Shown: positions 17,806 through 26,339 of the stretch, piece after piece
Position numbering within the stretch: position 1 is the first letter of the stretch
How the letters are laid out: the number at the start of each line of letters is the position of its first letter
Source: Aurantiacibacter luteus
GTDB lineage: Bacteria; Pseudomonadota; Alphaproteobacteria; Sphingomonadales; Sphingomonadaceae
Length of the DNA: 64,000 nt
Direction: 5' to 3'
NCBI RefSeq assembly: GCF_001010945.1
Contig: NZ_LBHB01000001.1
Span: forward strand, 930,001-994,000
The notes under the pieces: model-generated
The model's database searches: none
What the model was told of the DNA's origin: nothing
What the model saw: the letters and a program-made list of their open reading frames with translations, nothing else
Position numbers and translations under genes: made by a program

Positions 17806-18906
17806 CTAATTTCGGATAAGAGGCTGAAGGATGTCCAATACCCGCCGTCGAAAAACCGCAAAACCAAACCTCTCGCGCGTCCGCCTGGCTAGGTCCGGAT
17901 CACGTGTTCCGCTGCTTATCAAAGACGCGGTAAACAAGGCTGGGAAACCTTCGAGAGATGAACAGTGCCCCAGTTCGCCGTGGCACAAAGCATCCGGACT
18001 GCCGCCCACATTCAATCCGATAGCTGGCGTTCCGCAAGCCATGGATTCGACAAACACGATACCGAACCCCTCCCCTGTCGATGGCAAGGCGAACAGATCG
18101 GCAGCCCGATAGAGATCAGGAAGATCTTCGGCAGGCACGATCCCAAGAAAATCAACAAGGTTCGAAATGCCTAAGCGATCTGCCAACTGAACGAGACGCT
18201 CTCGATCGTCACCATCCCCTGCGATAAGATATCGAATTTTCTCTCCGTCCTGATTTTGACGTGCGACCAGATCCATTACGAGATCATGCCCTTTATAGCC
18301 TCGAGCATCTTCCCTGCCGTCAAGCCGCGCGACACTTAAGACCACTTTTTCGCGGGAATCGATTTTGAATTTGTCTCTCGCCGATTGGCGATCGCCCGGG
18401 ACGAATTGCGGCCCGACCGTACATGAAATTACAGAGAAACTGTCGTGTTGCGGAGACGCTACGGCGAGCGCGCGATCACGAGTGTCATGACTAACTGCTA
18501 TCAGCCTGTCACATTGCTCTAGAGGTGTACGATAAAGCTTCGATACGGGTTTCCAAATCTCGTCCCCATGTAATTGGATAATTAGGCGAGCATTAAATAG
18601 GCGCGCCAGTAACAGCGCGAGTGGCCCGTGGTAAAGGTGGCCACAATAAATCACATCGGGCCGCGCGCGAACACATTGCCTGAGCGCTTCAATGCTGTAC
18701 GATAACCGAGAGCGGTGGGGAGGCAATTGGCGCAATTTGGGGGGCGTCACAAAGTGCTGTGAGTGTAGAGTGCGTGGGAGAACAACCACTTCATCCACAA
18801 AACTTGCAGAGATTGCGCTCTCGAGAAAATCGCGACTATACTGCGCGATTCCGCCATAGCCTCCATACGCGTCAGTAACCAATGCAAGCAAACGCAATTT
18901 GTTCAC
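17806..18906 (-). CDS. Glycosyltransferase family 4, AT-rich
   Basis: This 366-residue GT-B enzyme starts MNKLRLLALVTDAYGGYGGI, followed by AQYSRDFLESA, the donor-side glycine loop of the family. VIYCGHLYHGPLALLLA and IQLHGDEIWKP form the middle, and VLSVARLDGREDARGYKGHD with GEGFGIVFVESMACGTPAIG form the nucleotide-sugar site. GC content is low like its partner. Its N-terminus closely resembles a decayed start at ~22290-22356 (MHVLMLATDAHGG ... GIANYNRA), so it may have replaced that older gene. An AT-rich gap of 664 bp lies upstream of its ATG. Confidence 0.87.
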   Translation of the reverse strand: MNKLRLLALVTDAYGGYGGIAQYSRDFLESAISASFVDEVVVLPRTLHSQHFVTPPKLRQLPPHRSRLSYSIEALRQCVRARPDVIYCGHLYHGPLALLLARLFNARLIIQLHGDEIWKPVSKLYRTPLEQCDRLIAVSHDTRDRALAVASPQHDSFSVISCTVGPQFVPGDRQSARDKFKIDSREKVVLSVARLDGREDARGYKGHDLVMDLVARQNQDGEKIRYLIAGDGDDRERLVQLADRLGISNLVDFLGIVPAEDLPDLYRAADLFALPSTGEGFGIVFVESMACGTPAIGLNVGGSPDALCHGELGHCSSLEGFPALFTASLISSGTRDPDLARRTRERFGFAVFRRRVLDILQPLIRN

Positions 18907-19570
18907 TCCTTAAATTTGATCATGAGAAGTTACACTGACGACCTTAATTCTCACCATCGTGAAGCACTTGAGACCGAAATCGTGGATTTTCGTGCTACAA
19001 ATGCGTGTGAAGTCGAAAAAAGCATTTTGCTCTTCAGCGGTACTAGTGATCAACAACGGTTTCTTTCTGCGTCAGGGAATTAGGGTCGACTGGGCCACAG
19101 CCATGCCAAGGATTGGGATTGTTTGCCAGCGAAGATTGGTCCTTCTTAGGTGCGAAGTGATTGAGGGCTGATTTGAACCCTTGGCAAATCATCGTCACCC
19201 TGCAACGCAGAAGACCCTGATTTCTAGCCCGCGTCCACGCAAGGACATGAAACTAGCGGTGGCAGTTCCCCAGACTCTGCATTCCGCCTAATCGAGCAAA
19301 TCAATCTACCGGCCTCCAGTCGCACGTACAAGCGATTAGATTGCAGCGCTACGATTCTAATTGGCCGATCATCGGTGCGTGGCGAAATACTCCTTTTTCT
19401 CAAAACTCTCGCGCTTGTTAAGGTCCAGATGGCCTTACGAAGCCTGATATTCGCGCGATATTCATGGGTGCAACGCCAAGAATTAGGTTCTAAGAGCAAT
19501 CAGTTGCGCTCTCTAATCGTTCTCATCTGCTGTTTTATCGCTGTTATCGACATACTATACTTATCCCGAT
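18907..19570. other. AT-rich gap of 664 bp without a recognised gene
   Basis: The gap lies between two minus-strand glycosyltransferase genes. It holds only short open frames, none of which shows a known motif or a good ribosome binding site. The most protein-like is at 18922-19083 (listed separately). A hydrophobic stretch near 19430-19570 and a minus-strand frame at 19224-19499 look like chance. No terminal inverted repeats, transposase motif or hairpin with a T-run was seen. I take it as debris from transferred DNA plus the promoter region of the gene at 17806. Confidence 0.5.
18922..19083 (+). pseudogene. Possible small ORF or N-terminal gene fragment
   Basis: The frame encodes 53 residues, starting MRSYTDDLNSHHREALETEI and later containing VEKSILLFSGTSDQQRFL. 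The composition is balanced and protein-like rather than the skewed pattern of chance frames, but there is no Shine-Dalgarno sequence and no recognised domain. It is divergent from the GT4 gene with 15 nt between start codons. It could be a truncated import or a spurious frame. Confidence 0.25.
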
Positions 19571-20773
19571 CTAGCAGGACCCGTTGCCAACGGGTTTCAA
19601 AGGCCGATGCCGCCGCGGCAGCGTCTCAAGAGCTTGCAGTACTCCGTCAGCCGCACTGTCCAAGCTATAATGAGCAATCCGCTCTGCGATGGCCCACTGC
19701 GTAGGAGGATCGTCCATGACCGAAACAATTGCGGCGGCGAGCCCCGCCACATCGCCGACAGCCACCATCCTGCCTGCAGCGCCGTCCGCTGCGAGGTCAG
19801 GCGCACAACCGCAGGCATCGGAGACGATAACCGGTTTCCCACATGCCATTGCCTCGTTCGCGACGAGACCCCACGTTTCCGAGCCGTCCGATGGCAATAT
19901 CAGCACATCTGACGCAGCATAGGCAGGTGGCATTTCCGTTTGATTGCAGAAGCCTAGCATGTAATGCGGCAGCCCAGCCGCTTGGGCCTCTGTCCGGATA
20001 GCATTCTCGAGAACGCCAGACCCGGCGACCAGCAATGCGACCTTGCGCCCTTGAGTTTGGCACATGGCTAGTGCTTTCACTGCGTCGAGCGGGCGCTTGC
20101 GCTTTATCAGCTTGCCCGCGAAAAGCACCACGAAGGCGTCGTCTGCAATTCCAAGTTCTTCGCGCATCCGCTGTCGTTCCGCGGGCTTAGTGCGGGCCGC
20201 GAACCAGTCGTTGTCGACACAATGCGGAGAGAAAAAGAGGCGGCAATCAGGGTAGCGGTAATGGCGATAAAAAGCGCGGGATCGCTCACCGACATACAAT
20301 GCGCGATCGAACAGACGTAAGAATGGCGGGTTTGCTATCGCCTTGGCCAGCCGTTTTACGGGCGAGGCAGGCATAGCAAGGTTGCTATCGCCGCGCACCA
20401 ATGCGGGGAGGCCGTGTCGTTTGGCAGCCAAGAGCGCCTGCCGATAACTCTTGAGGTACCAGCCGAAGATAAGCACGGCATCGAAATTTCCGTCGCGCAA
20501 ATGTCTGCCGATTTCAGGTGTGTCGCACCCGGCAGAATCGCTGGTACCAGGGCGCGTCGAAACATTCGTCAAGAACGTCGACGAATAACCTTCAAGCAGG
20601 TCCACATCCCAAGAGAAAGCCTTGCCGAAATCCACTGCGCCAAGCTGGTCGGGACTCGGCTGAAAAGCATAGAAAACTTCCAGCTCACATCTCCGGGCCA
20701 GCGTGCGGAACAGCGGCGCGTAATATTGGATCGGATGCGATACGACCACGGCAAGGCGCGACTTGCTGTTCAT
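19571..20773 (-). CDS. Glycosyltransferase family 4
   Basis: This 400-residue GT-B enzyme starts MNSKSRLAVVVSHPIQYYAP, an N-terminus shared by a GT4 subgroup found in exopolysaccharide clusters (the HPIQYYAPLFR segment). The middle has LIFGWYLKSYRQALLAAKR and LPALVRGDSN. The C-terminal domain holds VVLFAGKLIKRKRPLDAVKA and SETWGLVANEAMACGKPVIV, the E-x7-E-like donor site. Its start overlaps the stop of the preceding GT gene (ATGA), so both are coupled. GC is somewhat below the window average. Substrates are unknown. Confidence 0.87.
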   Translation of the reverse strand: MNSKSRLAVVVSHPIQYYAPLFRTLARRCELEVFYAFQPSPDQLGAVDFGKAFSWDVDLLEGYSSTFLTNVSTRPGTSDSAGCDTPEIGRHLRDGNFDAVLIFGWYLKSYRQALLAAKRHGLPALVRGDSNLAMPASPVKRLAKAIANPPFLRLFDRALYVGERSRAFYRHYRYPDCRLFFSPHCVDNDWFAARTKPAERQRMREELGIADDAFVVLFAGKLIKRKRPLDAVKALAMCQTQGRKVALLVAGSGVLENAIRTEAQAAGLPHYMLGFCNQTEMPPAYAASDVLILPSDGSETWGLVANEAMACGKPVIVSDACGCAPDLAADGAAGRMVAVGDVAGLAAAIVSVMDDPPTQWAIAERIAHYSLDSAADGVLQALETLPRRHRPLKPVGNGSC

Positions 20774-22056
20774 CGTTGCGCCATTAGCTTTTCGAACACA
20801 TCGGCATACTGCCGGGCAACGTTGGCCCCGGTATACTCGGCATAGCTTTCCAGCCTCGCGCGGGGAATGGTATCACCTTGCGAGCGCAGACGTTCCAAAG
20901 CCTCTACCAATTCGTCCTGACGGGAGAGAAGATCATCGGCCTTAGTGAAGCCAAGAGCGATTCCTCCACCCGCCTTGACCAGCGAGCGATGCGCATCGCT
21001 CCGTTCGTGAAACAGTGACAGGTAAGGCCGCTGCGACATCAGGAACAGCGAAAGCTTGGAGGCGGTGTAGTGTGCTTCTTCCGAACCCAGCATCAGTCCT
21101 GCATCAGACCGCGAAAGCGCATAAAGCGCGTCTACGTAAGGTAGTCGCTGCGGAATTTCGTTGATTAGGTCAGCGATACCCGCTCGTTCGGCCAGCGGCA
21201 TCACCCGGTATTCGGACGGATTATTGGGCTGAGCTGTCGTGCCGATGAAATTGACCTTAACGTTTGCCGCGGCGTCTGGGTACCGCTCCCGCCAAGCCGC
21301 TAAGCCCTGTAAAAATGCCTTCAGCGTCGGCAATACCATGGGCCAGATCGTGCCGGGATATGTAAGGTTCCATCGGCTCTCGTCGATGGCGGAGGTGATG
21401 GGCGCGGCGCCGCGACGCAAAGCCTCGAAATCAGCGGGGTCGGAGCCGATGGGAATGGCCGTTACATCCTGCGGACCAAGCGCGTCGTAGCGTGCCACCA
21501 GCTTGCGCGCCTGTTCCTGCGATACGGTCGTCACATGCGAAGCGCCAGTTATGGCGCGCGGCTCCATCAGCTTGGAAAGGGCGTGGGATACTCCACCTTT
21601 GGACAGAAACGGCAGCGTTTCCCCCCAATCGGAATGCCATGGATCTTGAAAATCCAGCACAACCGGCACGCTGAATGTGCGCTTGATCCAACCCGATAAT
21701 AACATTGGATAGAATGGTGCGCCCGTGATCAGCACCGCGTCGATCCGTCGGCTCCGCATCAGGTCGGTCATGGCGCGGCGGATACTGCGATAGCCGCGTA
21801 AACCAATGTCTCCCAGTCCAAACGGGCGGGCGTAGGCCTGATCTAAGGCATCGACTCGGACGAGTTCCACCGACGGATCGACGAGTTTCGCCAGTTCAAA
21901 ATCCGCCGGCTCCTCATAAAACCTCTCATTCACGCTGACCACGATCGGGGTCCATCCAGCCCCCGGCAGATTGTTTGCCAAGTGCCGCGCGCGGTGCACC
22001 CCGGCCAGCGCCGAGGGCGGAAAATAGGGGCTGACGATGATGCAGGTGCGGTCCAT
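20770..22056 (-). CDS. Glycosyltransferase family 4-like protein
   Basis: The 428-residue product starts MDRTCIIVSPYFPPSALAGV, the classical GT4-like opening (SPYFPP). Further features are VVLDFQDPWHSDWGET (the DPW segment of this subgroup), SHVTTVSQEQARKL and a C-terminal Rossmann-like half with VKVNFIGTTAQPN and SDAGLMLGSEEAHYTASKLS. The donor-site glutamates are less standard than in the other GTs here, so activity or fold group is less certain. Its ATG shares one base with a TAA (TAATG) belonging to a decayed upstream gene, which shows that it was once coupled to it. Confidence 0.8.
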   Translation of the reverse strand: MDRTCIIVSPYFPPSALAGVHRARHLANNLPGAGWTPIVVSVNERFYEEPADFELAKLVDPSVELVRVDALDQAYARPFGLGDIGLRGYRSIRRAMTDLMRSRRIDAVLITGAPFYPMLLSGWIKRTFSVPVVLDFQDPWHSDWGETLPFLSKGGVSHALSKLMEPRAITGASHVTTVSQEQARKLVARYDALGPQDVTAIPIGSDPADFEALRRGAAPITSAIDESRWNLTYPGTIWPMVLPTLKAFLQGLAAWRERYPDAAANVKVNFIGTTAQPNNPSEYRVMPLAERAGIADLINEIPQRLPYVDALYALSRSDAGLMLGSEEAHYTASKLSLFLMSQRPYLSLFHERSDAHRSLVKAGGGIALGFTKADDLLSRQDELVEALERLRSQGDTIPRARLESYAEYTGANVARQYADVFEKLMAQR

Positions 22057-22356
22057 TACGAGGCTTTAAGAAACGGCAGCGTATACCGCAATCGCTTGCT
22101 GAACTTCCCGAGGATTAGTGAACGAGAGGCCTTCCGGGATACGCTTGGGTCGGTCGAGCGCCGAAAGAATTCTCTCATTTAGAAAACGCGGACTGCCGCA
22201 TCGACGAGCGGACCCAGCAGCCAACCGTGCTAGGCTTCGAAGGTCCGCCGTCCGGACTTGTCACGACTGGAAGGTCCGCGACGCCTCAGGGGCACGGCAC
22301 GATTGTAGTTTGCGATCCCCACCGTGGGCATCGGTCGCGAGCATGAGGACGTGCAT
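22056..22356 (-). pseudogene. Decayed glycosyltransferase gene (start and end only)
   Basis: An ATG at 22356 follows the asnB remnant's final TGA. It encodes MHVLMLATDAHGG, after which the frame breaks, and the next frame continues GIANYNRAV. This matches the opening of the intact GT4 at 17806 (LVTDAYGGYGGIAQYSRD). Near 22060-22180 another open stretch (MREFFRRSTDPSVSRKASRS ... TLPFLKAS) ends in a TAA that overlaps the next gene's ATG and may be the old C-terminus. Nearly the whole catalytic part, ~1 kb, is missing. Parsing is by eye. Confidence 0.6.
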
Positions 22357-22357
22357 C

Positions 22358-23662
22358 TCAGGCCGCCTCGCTCGCCGCTTTGTCGTCCATGGTCCAGTGC
22401 GCCAGCAAATGCCCGGGTTAGTCGCGCATTTCCGCCATCGGCAGGCTGCGCGCGCCATCCTTCAATCCCTTGATCCAGTCGCCCAAGGGGATCGAGAGCC
22501 CCATCTTGCTGCGGTTGATCACCGCGTCCGGCAAAGGCCGAGCGAGGCTGCGGTGCCATGGCCGCGCGCAGGAGGCCGAACAGGTCGAGCCGGTTCAGCC
22601 CCTCGGCCACCACGGCGGGGTCCAGCAGGGCATCGAGTTCCCACGGCATCCTCAGGCCCCGGCGAAGGAACCAAGCGCCGGGAAAGTGCCGCGTATTCGA
22701 GCATGCCGACGGCCTTCGGGCTGACGCCGAAGCGCTGGGGCCCCGACCAGCATCACGCCGCGGCGGATGGCGGTGCCCAGCAGCGGCACGGCGGCAGGCG
22801 CGGCCAAGGTCTTGACCCAGCGTGGCACGTCGCGGAACGAGGGGTAACCGCCCATCAGCTCGTCTCCGCCGACACCGGAAATGGCGACCTTCAGCCCCAG
22901 CTCGCGCGCGGCCTTGGAAACAAACCAGGTGTTGATGCCGTCGATCGACGGCTGGTCCATCGCCGCGATGATGGCGGGCAAATCGTCGGTAAACTCCTCG
23001 GCGGTGACGACGCGGGTGGTGTGCCGCGTGCCGTAGGTCAGCGCCACGCGCTCGGCCAAGGGGCTCTCGTCGGCGGCCGTACCCCGATACTCGGCAAAGG
23101 ATAGGGTGACCCTTTCGATCGCGCTCTGCCCGGCATCGCACATAAGACCCACGAGCGCGCCAGAATCGATCCCCGCGGAGAGGAAGGCGCCGACCGACAC
23201 GTCGGCCACGAGTTGCTGTCTAACCAGACCTATTGATAGAAATAGTGAGGATCTTCAAGCGATAGACCATCGCGCGCTCCGGCCCAGCTCTTCGCGAAAG
23301 TGGTGGCAATCACGTCATAGCGAAGGGGGGCCCTCACTGCGCCACCGCTTCTTTTTAGAGAAAGGAGGCGAGCATGCCAACCAGCGCCGTGACCATGTCC
23401 GGCCCGCGCTCTGTTAATAGGAGCAGCAGCGCCTTGGCATCACTATCGCTGCGAAAAGCGCCCTCAGTCTTCAGCTCGGAGCGCAAATCGCGGTAGCTGT
23501 AAACTTCGCCGGTGAAGGTAACGTCGTAGCGCCGATTCTCGGCGGATATATGGTGCGCGACGCCCCCGGTCAGGTCGATTGTGGCTATGCGCGCATGGCC
23601 GAAGCCCTTGCCACCAGCGCCGCCCTTGTGAACTGCGCAACGATGCCCATGATTCCGCACAT
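22358..23662 (-). pseudogene. asnB: Asparagine synthase (glutamine-hydrolysing), degenerate
   Basis: Several frames must be joined to read this gene. It opens at 23662 with MCGIMGIVAQFTRAALVARA, including the N-terminal nucleophile Cys2. After a break it continues as GFGHARIATIDLT and TFTGEVYSYRDLRSELKTEG up to ~23355. A gap of ~140 bp without clear homology follows. The synthetase domain then appears as DVSVGAFLSAGIDSGALVGL (the SGGIDSS ATP site) and AISGVGGDELMGGYPSF to ~22730. Further frames give NRLDLFGLLRAAMAPQPRSAF and NRSKMGLSIPLGDWIKGLKD, with stops at 22418 and 22358. A normal gene would be ~1.9 kb; the AsnB-type amidotransferase step has been lost here. Confidence 0.85.
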
Positions 23663-23723
23663 GATAAGCGCGGGCCCTTGTTGCCAGCAGTGTGACAGAC
23701 ATGGCCGCGGGCGCGCGGGCTCA

Positions 23724-25196
23724 CTAGCGATTTCGTGGCGAAAGCGTTCGTTGCACCAATCCCAACCATCGACGCATATTCGGCAGAGCGGAGTAGACAA
23801 AAATAGAGATCATCACGATCCAAATGACGATCCCGGCAAGCAACTTTTCGCCACCGATACCAATATCGCTCATATCGACCATCAGCACGGCCGCAATTCC
23901 CCCGCCGATGATCCCACGCGTATGCTGGCCCTGCGTCATACGGCGGTAGAAAAGGCCCAGCCCACAGCCTAGCGTGAAGAGCGCAGCCATCATCCCCAAT
24001 TTGCCGAAATCGATGTAGGCATCGCCCATGTAGCCAATGGAAATCTGCGTGCCCTGCTCGATACCCGAAACGCCCAGCCCGGTGAATTCGTTGGTGTGTT
24101 CGGACTCGTCGATCGGCTCCTTGTTGGGAAACAGGACGCGCGGCATGAACGGCCGGGTAATGCCACTGGCTGCGATCGCTCCCTCGGTATGCGGCCGGAT
24201 GGCCGGCACGTAGCTGATCGCCGCGCCGAAGAACTGGGTGTAGGAAATTCGGTCGGCCAAACTGCTGAGCGCCACGCCGATATCGTCTGCCGAAAGCTGT
24301 GTCGACAAAGTCACCATGCGCTCCACCTGCTGCGAGCGCGACACGAGCACGGTTTGCGAGCGGGTGCCCTGGTTCACGTATTCGCGATAGTCGAGCTTGA
24401 TCGCCGTCCAGACCGTACCGAGGAAAACCGCGACGGTCGCTGTCAGGGCAAGAAGCGTCACCTGCTTGCTGGTCATCCGCGGCGCCGCACCCAAAATGCC
24501 GAGGAAGGCATAGATAAACACCAGACGGAAAGAGGAAAAATATCCACCGAGCGAGAGCAAAAATTCGAAACCAAAGATTGCCAGCCAAACCAGTTTGTAA
24601 CCGCGGGTCTCGGCGAAGACCGCATAGGTCAAAATCAGGAAGAACGCCCATTTGAGCGACGCCAGAGCCAGAAGAGGTTGAGACAGGCCGCCCGAAAAAC
24701 GGCTGAGCTCGAGTAGGATTAATGAAGTCACCATCGAGACGAGATAGGCGGTGATCCATTTTCGCACAGGCACCGCAAGGACTTGTTGGCGGACCAGTAC
24801 GCTGGCCTCTATCGTGGTTGGGCCGGCAAAAAAACGCAGGCCCGCCACCACGCACAGCAAACCCGTTAATGTGAGCGCCACCGCGGTCTCGTGGGCACCT
24901 GGAGTTGTCGTCTGCTCGTATACCGTCATGCCCGAGAAAAAGGCGCGAACCAGATTGAGGGAGGATTCAAGCCACTGGTAACCGAAGAAGAACAGCATGC
25001 TGGGGATCTCGTTCGGTCGCCACAGCAGGCCGACGCCAAGCACCAATACCACCAGCGAAAGCAGGCCGAGCGCCGGGTGCGGGCCAAGCAGGAGAATCGC
25101 CCCCAGCACGGCGGCGACAAAGCCGAAGTAGGGCGGAAAGACGAATATCCGCGCGCGCCGGGGCGCGGTCGGCAAGGGCATCGCGCGAGAGGCCAT
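23724..25196 (-). CDS. Polytopic membrane protein, Wzy/O-antigen polymerase-like
   Basis: This 490-residue inner-membrane protein has roughly ten to twelve hydrophobic segments. Examples are FGFVAAVLGAILLLG, ALGLLSLVVLVLGVGLL, YLVSMVTSLILLELS and LLAGIVIWIVMISIFVYSAL. A large polar loop (about residues 265-370) includes GTRSQTVLVSRSQQVERM and PRVLFPNKEPIDESEHTNEF, typical of Wzy-like polymerases. It lies 3 nt after the TPR-like gene in the wzc operon. Sequence conservation in such polymerases is low, so the role is inferred from topology and context. It could also be another EPS transport or polymerisation protein. Confidence 0.65.
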   Translation of the reverse strand: MASRAMPLPTAPRRARIFVFPPYFGFVAAVLGAILLLGPHPALGLLSLVVLVLGVGLLWRPNEIPSMLFFFGYQWLESSLNLVRAFFSGMTVYEQTTTPGAHETAVALTLTGLLCVVAGLRFFAGPTTIEASVLVRQQVLAVPVRKWITAYLVSMVTSLILLELSRFSGGLSQPLLALASLKWAFFLILTYAVFAETRGYKLVWLAIFGFEFLLSLGGYFSSFRLVFIYAFLGILGAAPRMTSKQVTLLALTATVAVFLGTVWTAIKLDYREYVNQGTRSQTVLVSRSQQVERMVTLSTQLSADDIGVALSSLADRISYTQFFGAAISYVPAIRPHTEGAIAASGITRPFMPRVLFPNKEPIDESEHTNEFTGLGVSGIEQGTQISIGYMGDAYIDFGKLGMMAALFTLGCGLGLFYRRMTQGQHTRGIIGGGIAAVLMVDMSDIGIGGEKLLAGIVIWIVMISIFVYSALPNMRRWLGLVQRTLSPRNR

Positions 25197-25199
25197 CGC

Positions 25200-26339
25200 C
25201 TACGCGCCGCCCGCCGGGCCGAAGCGTATCGCCGAAACGGTCGCCTGCAACGCCGAGCGGTTCTCGAAGGCATCTCCCGTCAGGATCAGCCAGTAAAAGC
25301 GACATCCGGAGCTGGCGGTGAAATCGGCGAATTGCGCGAGCGTATGCTCCTGCGCCCCGGCACCGTCCGGGGCGGCCGCGCATTGCAGCTTGACCGAAAC
25401 CGCCTCGGCGTCGCTGGCAGGGTCGACCTGCGCCTCAAACCGATAGCTTCCCGGCGCCAACCTTACCAACTGGCGCGCGAGTTCGACCTCTTGACCAGCG
25501 TCGACGTAAAGGCGGAACCGCCCCTCGCCACGCTGCGAAAAATTGCCCGTCTGCCCGGGCGGCGCCTGCCAGCCGAAGGCATTCTCGCCGCCGGTCTGCA
25601 CGAAGCCGGTGGGGTTATCCGCGCCTTTGCCGGCGCGGTCCCACAATTCGAACACCTGCTGGTGCATGCCCGCGGCCGCCAGCGCGGTCATCAGCCGCGC
25701 ATCGCTGTTCGCGCTCGTGCCCTCGTCGGTAAGCAGGCGAAGGTTGTAAAAGCGGGCGAGCGTGCCGGGGTCGGTCGGCACCTGCAGCCAGAACGGCACG
25801 GCCCATACGGGCTTGTTTTCCAACGCTTGCAGCACGACCGGCTCGGCGCCCTCTTGTCCGAGAACGGTGGCGAAGGCGCCGACGAAGTCCCCAGTCATCA
25901 TGGGCCGCACCCGCGCGAGGCGATCGATCGCGCCCAGCGCCCGCTCGTAGTCGCTGGCGGCGACGGCGGCCTGGATTTCCATCGCGCCGAGATACTGGCT
26001 GCGCTTGTCGAGCGTCAGCCCGGCGGCCAGCACGCGGGCAGCCTCGTCGCTGCGGCCCTCGACCTGCATGGCGCTCGCCAGCAGGAACAGTGCATCGGTG
26101 GCGAAGGGTTCGCGGGCATAGGCCGCGCGCGCCATTTCCACGCCGCCCGGCCGGATCGCCATGACGGGGCGCTCGTCCTCGATGGCGACGGTGACGAACT
26201 GGCGCGCGATGCTGGCCTGCCAGAAACCGTTCCAGCCGAGCGGCCCCGGCAGTTCGCGCGTGTTAGCGAGCGCCTGCAACGCGAGCACGGGCGCGCACAG
26301 CAATGCCGCGACCGCCAGGACGGCACGTAGCGCGCGCAT
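25200..26339 (-). CDS. Secreted TPR-like protein of the polysaccharide operon, unknown role
   Basis: The 379-residue product starts MRALRAVLAVAALLCAPVLA, a signal peptide or N-terminal anchor. Residues ~60-220 are alanine-rich helical pairs such as ATDALFLLASAMQVEGRSDEA and DYERALGAIDRLARV, suggesting TPR-like repeats. The C-terminal ~130 residues look like a beta-sandwich (YRFEAQVDP, VSVKLQC, CRFYWLILTG), possibly carbohydrate-binding. Its ATG shares one base with the wzc stop (TGATG). Tight coupling between wzc and the Wzy-like gene points to a part in chain assembly or export. I recognise no named family. Confidence 0.75.
   Translation of the reverse strand: MRALRAVLAVAALLCAPVLALQALANTRELPGPLGWNGFWQASIARQFVTVAIEDERPVMAIRPGGVEMARAAYAREPFATDALFLLASAMQVEGRSDEAARVLAAGLTLDKRSQYLGAMEIQAAVAASDYERALGAIDRLARVRPMMTGDFVGAFATVLGQEGAEPVVLQALENKPVWAVPFWLQVPTDPGTLARFYNLRLLTDEGTSANSDARLMTALAAAGMHQQVFELWDRAGKGADNPTGFVQTGGENAFGWQAPPGQTGNFSQRGEGRFRLYVDAGQEVELARQLVRLAPGSYRFEAQVDPASDAEAVSVKLQCAAAPDGAGAQEHTLAQFADFTASSGCRFYWLILTGDAFENRSALQATVSAIRFGPAGGA

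Noticed and set aside
19375-19704. Hydrophobic plus-strand frame in the AT-rich gap
   Set aside because: No ribosome binding site and its end overlaps the coding 3' end of the GT4 gene at 19571; likely chance.
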